Origin: Aquila chrysaetos chrysaetos
Lineage: Eukaryota > Chordata > Aves > Accipitriformes > Accipitridae
Assembly (NCBI RefSeq): GCF_900496995.4
Contig: NC_044010.1
Location: 3,224,001 to 3,288,000 of the forward strand
Length of the DNA: 64,000 bases
Direction: 5' to 3'
The translations under genes and the position numbers were made by a program. How positions within the stretch are numbered: the stretch's first letter is position 1; the number at the start of each line of letters is the position of its first letter. The notes under the pieces are model-generated. The model saw nothing but the letters and a program-made list of their open reading frames with translations. It was not told the origin of the DNA and ran no database searches. Positions 60,801 to 64,000 of this stretch are shown in pieces.

Positions 60801-62569
60801 GGAGCAAAGTCCTCTGCTCAAGGTTAAAACAAACAAACAAACAAACCAACAAACCACCAAACGTCTTAGTCCTGTGCTTACTGAAAGTCCTAGTTTACTA
60901 GACGGCAGTGCTGTTGTCTGCGTCCCAGACAGACTATATGAATTTTAAATGGGATTTTGGTGCTGTGTTTTTTCTTGCTAAGGGATTAGGAGTTGGCTTG
61001 CCTTTGGGCCATGTATTTGGAGGTGCCCCGTGCTGAACGTGGTTATGATCGAGTGCAGATCATGCGAAGTAGGGCCAGGCATCAGCCTAGTTCCCAGCGA
61101 GGCAGGTCTCACTACTACAACCCCCCCTTGAGAATTCAAGGTGCTCTGAAGTTGGGAGTCTCACCAAAGACCGTGGACAAGAACGTCTCTTGCCTGTAAG
61201 AGTGTCCCTCCAGACCCTCACCCTGGCAGTGGCCAGCGCGGTCATCACGCAGCCGCAGCACGGAGAGGTCCAGAAGGGTCTACAGAACATCTGCACCGCA
61301 GGTCACAAAGCACTTCGTGGTGCCCAAATAACAATTTACTGTCTCTTAGTAAAAGGCCGACAGTTGCACTTACTGGGCAGCACAGGAATAACGTAGGAGT
61401 CACGTTCCCTGTATTCTGGGTCCTTGCAGGAGCAGGGGGTTTGTCAGATGGTATTTCCAAATAATCCTGAAGGCAGACCGTGCCCTGCGCTACAGAGGCG
61501 GGCAAAAAAAATACTCAGTGTTTCCTGCCAGCGTGCCCCGGGGAAGGAGGGATTCAGCCTGCCAGGTAGTTTAATCCTGAGCACGCTGGAAGGATGCGCA
61601 CGTGGGATGCTTGAGGGGCTGCGCGGTGAGGGAGCCTGCTCTGAAAGAACTGATCTGCTCCGGGGGAGGGAGGGCCTCTGTGTACAGAGCATTTCTCGAG
61701 CCCCTTTCACTGCTGCTCGAGTCGGGCAGGAGACGGCGAAGGGAAGGGAGAAGAATCGCACCCGGTAGTTTCCTGGATTTCTGTTTGAAGAGGCACCAAG
61801 GGCATCCTCTTCCCTCCAGTCCAAACCTCCGCTGCTTCTGCTTCGCTTTTTCCTTCTGAATGTCCTTCTGAATCTCCTTCCTGCTCCTTCAGAGGTACGT
61901 CATTGCTCCTTGACGGCACCCCGCCGCTGCATCCCCGCAGGGACCTCCATCTCTTTTCTGTCCGTCTCTGGTGCTCCCGCTCCAGGCTGCCCAAGGGGAG
62001 GTTTTCGCCTCTCCCAGCCGTGCCTCGCTCCGTGGCATCGCCTGCCGACCTGACCGTCAGCTCCTCGCACCCCTCGGTCGGGACCCCCAGAGCCCACCAG
62101 TGCCCTTTGCCCCTGCCCTCCCTCCCCAGCCCCACTTCTGACCTGCCGCGGCGTGCCGGGTGTTTGCCGCAGCGTCGCCGGCGCACGCTGAAGGTCTGCA
62201 TTATAGATCAAAGAGCATTAATTAGGATTGCGCTGAGTGTATCTGAGCTCACCGGGCTCGGTAAGAGGTGGGGGTTGACACCATCAGGCTGTAATTTTCC
62301 ACACTCTGGAAACCTCTTTTTTCTGCTTCCAGAGTATCCTTCTGCTGTATGGGACCTACTTGGCCGGTCTGACGGACAACGTCAGCTCCCCGCCAGTCAA
62401 CCAGTCCTTGACGCTCATCGTCGGGGTCAACCTCGTTTTCCTGGCTGCTGGCACCGTCTGCTTGGTTCACCGCTTCTTCCGCGCTTGGCACAACTTGCTG
62501 TTTGGTTTTACCTCCGGAGGCATCTTCGTGTGTACAACCACGATCAACTGCTTCATCTTTGTCCCACAG
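51747..62569 (+). CDS. GPR156: Orphan class C GPCR GPR156, N-terminus and 7TM core (tail off-window)
   Basis: Seven exons (51747-51851, 54320-54456, 56788-56923, 57635-57745, 58792-58917, 59393-59488, 62333-62569) join in frame to 316 residues, starting MEPGFNCSELC with a glycosylation sequon at Asn6. Membrane segments: about 50-75, 90-110, 129-147, 168-189, 225-250, 262-286 and 292-314. Recognisable parts include the RKNRIVKMSSPNLNIVTLLG turn between TM1 and TM2, GKSWRLYKVFTQRVPDKRV after TM3, SSPPVNQSLTLIVGVNL and TSGGIFVCTTTINCFIF in TM7. Extracellular cysteines are Cys196, 213 and 221. Like the family, it is GABA-B-related but lacks the large Venus-flytrap ligand domain. GPR156 is known to signal constitutively through Gi and to set hair-cell orientation downstream of EMX2; human loss causes deafness. 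The long cytoplasmic tail is beyond the right edge. Confidence 0.97.
51852..54319 (+). other. GPR156: GPR156 intron
   Basis: GT-AG intron of 2.5 kb. It contains an AT-rich island (about 52165-52240), a 15-A run (53412-53426) and a 17-bp palindrome (53442-53458). No mobile element recognised. Confidence 0.85.
53412..53426 (+). repeat. Poly-A run (15 nt)
   Basis: Fifteen consecutive A in a GPR156 intron. Confidence 0.9.
54320..54456 (+). CDS. GPR156: GPR156 exon: TM1
   Basis: The acceptor is CTCCCGCAG and the donor GTAAGG at 54457. Encodes TSSDRGGK, then the first membrane segment (LLGVVWTFLTGGVLLALFFL) and the basic end RFRKN plus two bases of Arg. Confidence 0.96.
54457..56787 (+). other. 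GPR156: GPR156 intron
   Basis: 2.3-kb GC-rich intron with one AT-rich island at about 55535-55660. No repeat recognised. A long open frame on the minus strand (56078-57439) crosses it but shows no family features. Confidence 0.85.
56788..56923 (+). CDS. GPR156: GPR156 exon: TM2
   Basis: The acceptor is TTTCCTGGAG, a pyrimidine-poor end but the only one giving RIVKMSSPNLNIVTLLG in frame. The donor is GTGAGC at 56924. Encodes TM2 and the first extracellular loop (QEQSLLPGDSVEKLIQ). Confidence 0.94.
56924..57634 (+). other. GPR156: GPR156 intron
   Basis: 0.7-kb GC-rich intron ending in a C-rich tract and CCGGCAG. Nothing else recognised. Confidence 0.85.
57635..57745 (+). CDS. GPR156: GPR156 exon: TM3 and second intracellular loop
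   Basis: 37 codons: VRLCLLCVGTSLVFGPVLG, then KSWRLYKVFTQRVPDKRV. The donor GTGAGT at 57746 is strong. The basic WRLYKVF segment is the family's cytoplasmic loop. Confidence 0.97.
57746..58791 (+). other. GPR156: GPR156 intron
   Basis: 1.0-kb intron without recognised repeats. Confidence 0.85.
58792..58917 (+). CDS. GPR156: GPR156 exon: TM4
   Basis: 42 codons starting IIKDLQLLAMVAALVLADA, then LLLTWVFSDPVQCF. The acceptor is GTTTGCAG and the donor GTAAAG at 58918. Confidence 0.96.
58918..59392 (+). other. GPR156: GPR156 intron
   Basis: 0.47-kb intron, nothing recognised. Confidence 0.85.
59393..59488 (+). CDS. GPR156: GPR156 exon: second extracellular loop and start of TM5
   Basis: 32 codons: ATEKGMTCSVSRVQSCAS, then YSDLWLVLILGFK. 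The acceptor is GCCTTCTAG and the donor GTATGT. The paired cysteines match family loop cysteines; the loop sequence itself is less conserved than its neighbours. Confidence 0.94.
59955..60095. repeat. Probable ancient interspersed repeat with internal units
   Basis: Two imperfect copies of a unit reading 'cactggtgtagctttgcac' and 'tactgatgtaactatgtag' lie 55 nt apart within AT-rich sequence. The style resembles amniote-wide decayed DNA-transposon copies; the family is not identified. Confidence 0.3.
60586..60660. repeat. Probable ancient amniote repeat
   Basis: The 'ggagttaatctggatttaca' then 'ctaatgtgagag' pattern resembles a repeat common in archosaur and turtle genomes, recalled as 'ggagttactc..gatttacac..gtgta'. 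The family name is not known to me. Confidence 0.35.
60700..60830 (-). repeat. MIR-like ancient SINE, antisense
   Basis: The order 'tattatcctggttttactgg', 'cacagagcagtgaacagaaa', 'tgacttgccgaggacatgcc' follows the antisense MIR core, which reads 'ttttacag', 'gcacagag..gtgaagtgac', 'ttgcccaaggtcac'. Confidence 0.55.
60826..60862 (+). repeat. AAAC microsatellite, imperfect
   Basis: Consecutive AAAC units passing into AACC-type variants, at the end of the MIR-like element. Confidence 0.9.
62333..62569 (+). CDS. GPR156: GPR156 exon: TM5 to TM7
   Basis: 79 codons: SILLLYGTYLAGLTDNVS, PPVNQSLTLIVGVNLVFL, then TSGGIFVCTTTINCFIFVPQ. The acceptor is GCTTCCAG and the donor GTATGC at 62570. This exon completes the seventh membrane segment; the cytoplasmic tail begins in the next exon, which is not in the window. 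Confidence 0.97.
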
Positions 62570-62848
62570 GTATGCTGCCACCTCTGGCCTGGAAACGGGC
62601 ACGTTTTCGGGGTTTAACAACAGCAGCCGCGTGGGTCAAAGCACTTATTTTCCTGCTTCTTTCCCCAAACATTTGGGCTCACCTGCACAGCTCATCCCCC
62701 AAGCCCCCGGTGGCTCTGCTTCCCCAAGCAAGTCCCCCGAGTCTCCAAGGAGCGCAGGCGCGTTGCAGAACCGCTGCTCCGAAACCCTCCCGCGAGAGCA
62801 TGCCACGGGCGACAGCCACGCGGAGGGCACCCGGGGAGGCTGCTGCCT

Positions 62849-62878
62849 TCCTCCTCCTCCTCCTCCTCCTCCTCCTCC
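62849..62878 (+). repeat. CCT/CTC trinucleotide repeat
   Basis: Ten uninterrupted CCT units in the GPR156 intron. Confidence 0.95.
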
Positions 62879-63304
62879 ATGTGGGCGGTAGGATCGGTCC
62901 TTCATGCAGTTGTCCTCTCCTCGTATCCCACGTTCTTGCTCCCGCCGAGGGTTCCTGCCCGCGGCAGGGATGGAGCCAGGCTCTGGCCATCGAGATGGAC
63001 TCGCCAGGCTCAGAAGCTTCGTGGCTGCTGGTGGTCCTCAGGGGAGGCTGTCCTTCTCCACGCTCTTGGAGAAGAAAGCTGGGCTTTGCCGTAAGAGAGG
63101 AGGAGGACGTGGAGGTGTTTGAAGGAAGCCGTCCTGGCCACGACGTTAGCGGGGAAAAATGCTCCCATTGTTACAGGGAGAGGAAACAGTTGTTTACTCG
63201 GTTTAATGTTTGGAGGGATGTTTGGGCTCAAGGAAATGAGGTGAAAAAGGGAGGAAGAGGTGAAGCTGAAGAAAAAGCACATCTGTGCAAGAGAGGGCTC
63301 GGGG

Positions 63305-63675
63305 GATCTCACCAATGTGTATAAATACTGATGGGGGTGGAGTAGGGAAGGGGAAGCCAGGCTCTTCTCAGTGGTGTCTACTGACAGGACAGGGGACAAT
63401 GGGCACAAACTGAAACACAGGAAACTTTATTTAAACATCAGAAAACGTTTTTTTGGGGGGTTTTGGTTGTTTGTTTTTTTTTTTTTTTTCTGTGAAAGTT
63501 GTAAAGGCCTGGAGCAGGTTGTCCAGAGAGGTGGTGGAGTCTCCATCCTTGGAGGTACTCAAGACCCAGCTGGACACGGTCCTGGGCAGCCTGGTCCAGC
63601 TGACCTTGCTTGAGCGGGGTGGTTGGAGGATTTCCAGAGATCCCCTCCTACCTTACACTGGATGCAGTGTAACTG
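63305..63675 (+). mobile_element. CR1 LINE 3' fragment with inserted T-rich tract
   Basis: Reads as CR1 ORF2 C-terminus: TNVYKY, then RLFSVVSTDRTGDNGHKLKH, then LNIRKRFF. After a T/G-rich interruption it resumes as GLEQVVQR and LEVLKTQLDTVLGSLVQLTL. It ends 'gatttccagagatcccctcc', the usual 3' UTR start. The interruption (about 63448-63490, including 16 T) replaces a normally conserved coding block. It belongs to a different CR1 group from the copy at 48.4 kb. Confidence 0.85.
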
Positions 63676-64000
63676 CAGAGTCCCAACCCAGTAGATGAGC
63701 AGCCCTTGGGAGCAGGATCCAAACCTCCTCTGACAAGCACCGAGCCTGCTGGCGATGCTCTGCCAAGCACGAGGTCTGGCGGAGCAAGGGCAGAGGAGCC
63801 GATGAGCTGTACTTGCGCTCTGCCTGTACCATTTTTCTGCCGTAGCCTGGGGGCCCTGAACATTTTATTTAACTTGGATCTTTTAATTCATCAACTTGTT
63901 TTTCCTAATGGGCTTGCTCTTCTATTGCTCATCCGAGATCGATAAGCAGCCGGAGCTGGGCTGCGCAAGGCTTCTACGCAGACAGTAGGCGAGAAATGGA

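Larger units (their letters stand above)
59489..62332 (+). other. GPR156: GPR156 intron with old repeats
   Basis: 2.8-kb intron. It holds a probable ancient repeat (59955-60095), a second one (60586-60660), a MIR-like SINE (60700-60830), an AAAC repeat (60826-60862) and an AT-rich island near 62185-62260. Confidence 0.85.
62570..64000 (+). other. GPR156: GPR156 intron (continues past right edge)
   Basis: No tail exon of GPR156 is recognised to the window end. It contains a CCT repeat (62849-62878) and a CR1 (about 63305-63675). The open frame from 61903 to 63324 runs through the previous exon in another frame and is not coding. Confidence 0.8.

Noticed and set aside
61903-63324. 473-codon open frame on the + strand
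   Set aside because: Passes through the GPR156 exon 62333-62569 in a different frame and through a CCT repeat; composition artefact.
1-64000. CRISPR arrays, operons, bacterial promoters, phage or plasmid features
   Set aside because: The window is spliced vertebrate nuclear DNA; none is expected or seen.

Overview
The window is vertebrate nuclear DNA, almost certainly from a bird. Small exons have GT-AG boundaries and are separated by introns of 0.3 to 9 kb. Several interspersed repeats are CR1 LINE fragments, including one that looks like the avian CR1-J group, and no primate or rodent SINEs are visible. Short GC-rich islands mark the gene starts. Three genes lie head-to-tail on the + strand in the order FSTL1, LRRC58, GPR156. 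As I recall it, this is the same neighbourhood as human 3q13.33, read from the opposite strand.

Region by region: (1) 1-6.1 kb holds the last four coding exons and the 3' UTR of FSTL1, a secreted follistatin/SPARC-related glycoprotein whose 5' part lies left of the window. (2) 6.1-9.9 kb is intergenic DNA with an old MIR-type SINE and an old CR1. (3) 9.9-25.3 kb (possibly to 27.8 kb) is the complete LRRC58 gene. It has a CpG-island promoter and four coding exons that join without a frame break into a 384-residue leucine-rich-repeat protein with a cysteine-rich C-terminus. (4) 25.3-41.9 kb is intergenic with one recognised antisense CR1. (5) 41.9-51.7 kb has a strong CpG island, probably the GPR156 promoter with a noncoding first exon, then a long GC-rich first intron containing a CR1. 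(6) 51.7-62.6 kb carries seven GPR156 coding exons giving 316 residues: a short N-terminus and the complete seven-membrane-segment core of an orphan class C receptor. The cytoplasmic tail exons lie beyond the right edge. (7) 62.6-64 kb is GPR156 intron with another CR1.

The three genes have no obvious shared pathway; their proximity is conserved synteny. FSTL1 is extracellular, LRRC58 intracellular and GPR156 a plasma-membrane receptor. I found no RNA gene, CRISPR array, intact mobile element or undescribed multi-gene system. The most checkable unusual signals are: a strong 18-nt, frame-keeping microexon-like unit in LRRC58 intron 1; a non-consensus FSTL1 splice donor followed by 141 open codons; overlapping upstream reading frames at LRRC58 and GPR156; a 23-C run just inside LRRC58 intron 1; and AT-rich islands inside the GC-rich GPR156 introns. 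Exon coordinates were read directly and checked for phase. Family functions are from general knowledge, and repeat boundaries are approximate.
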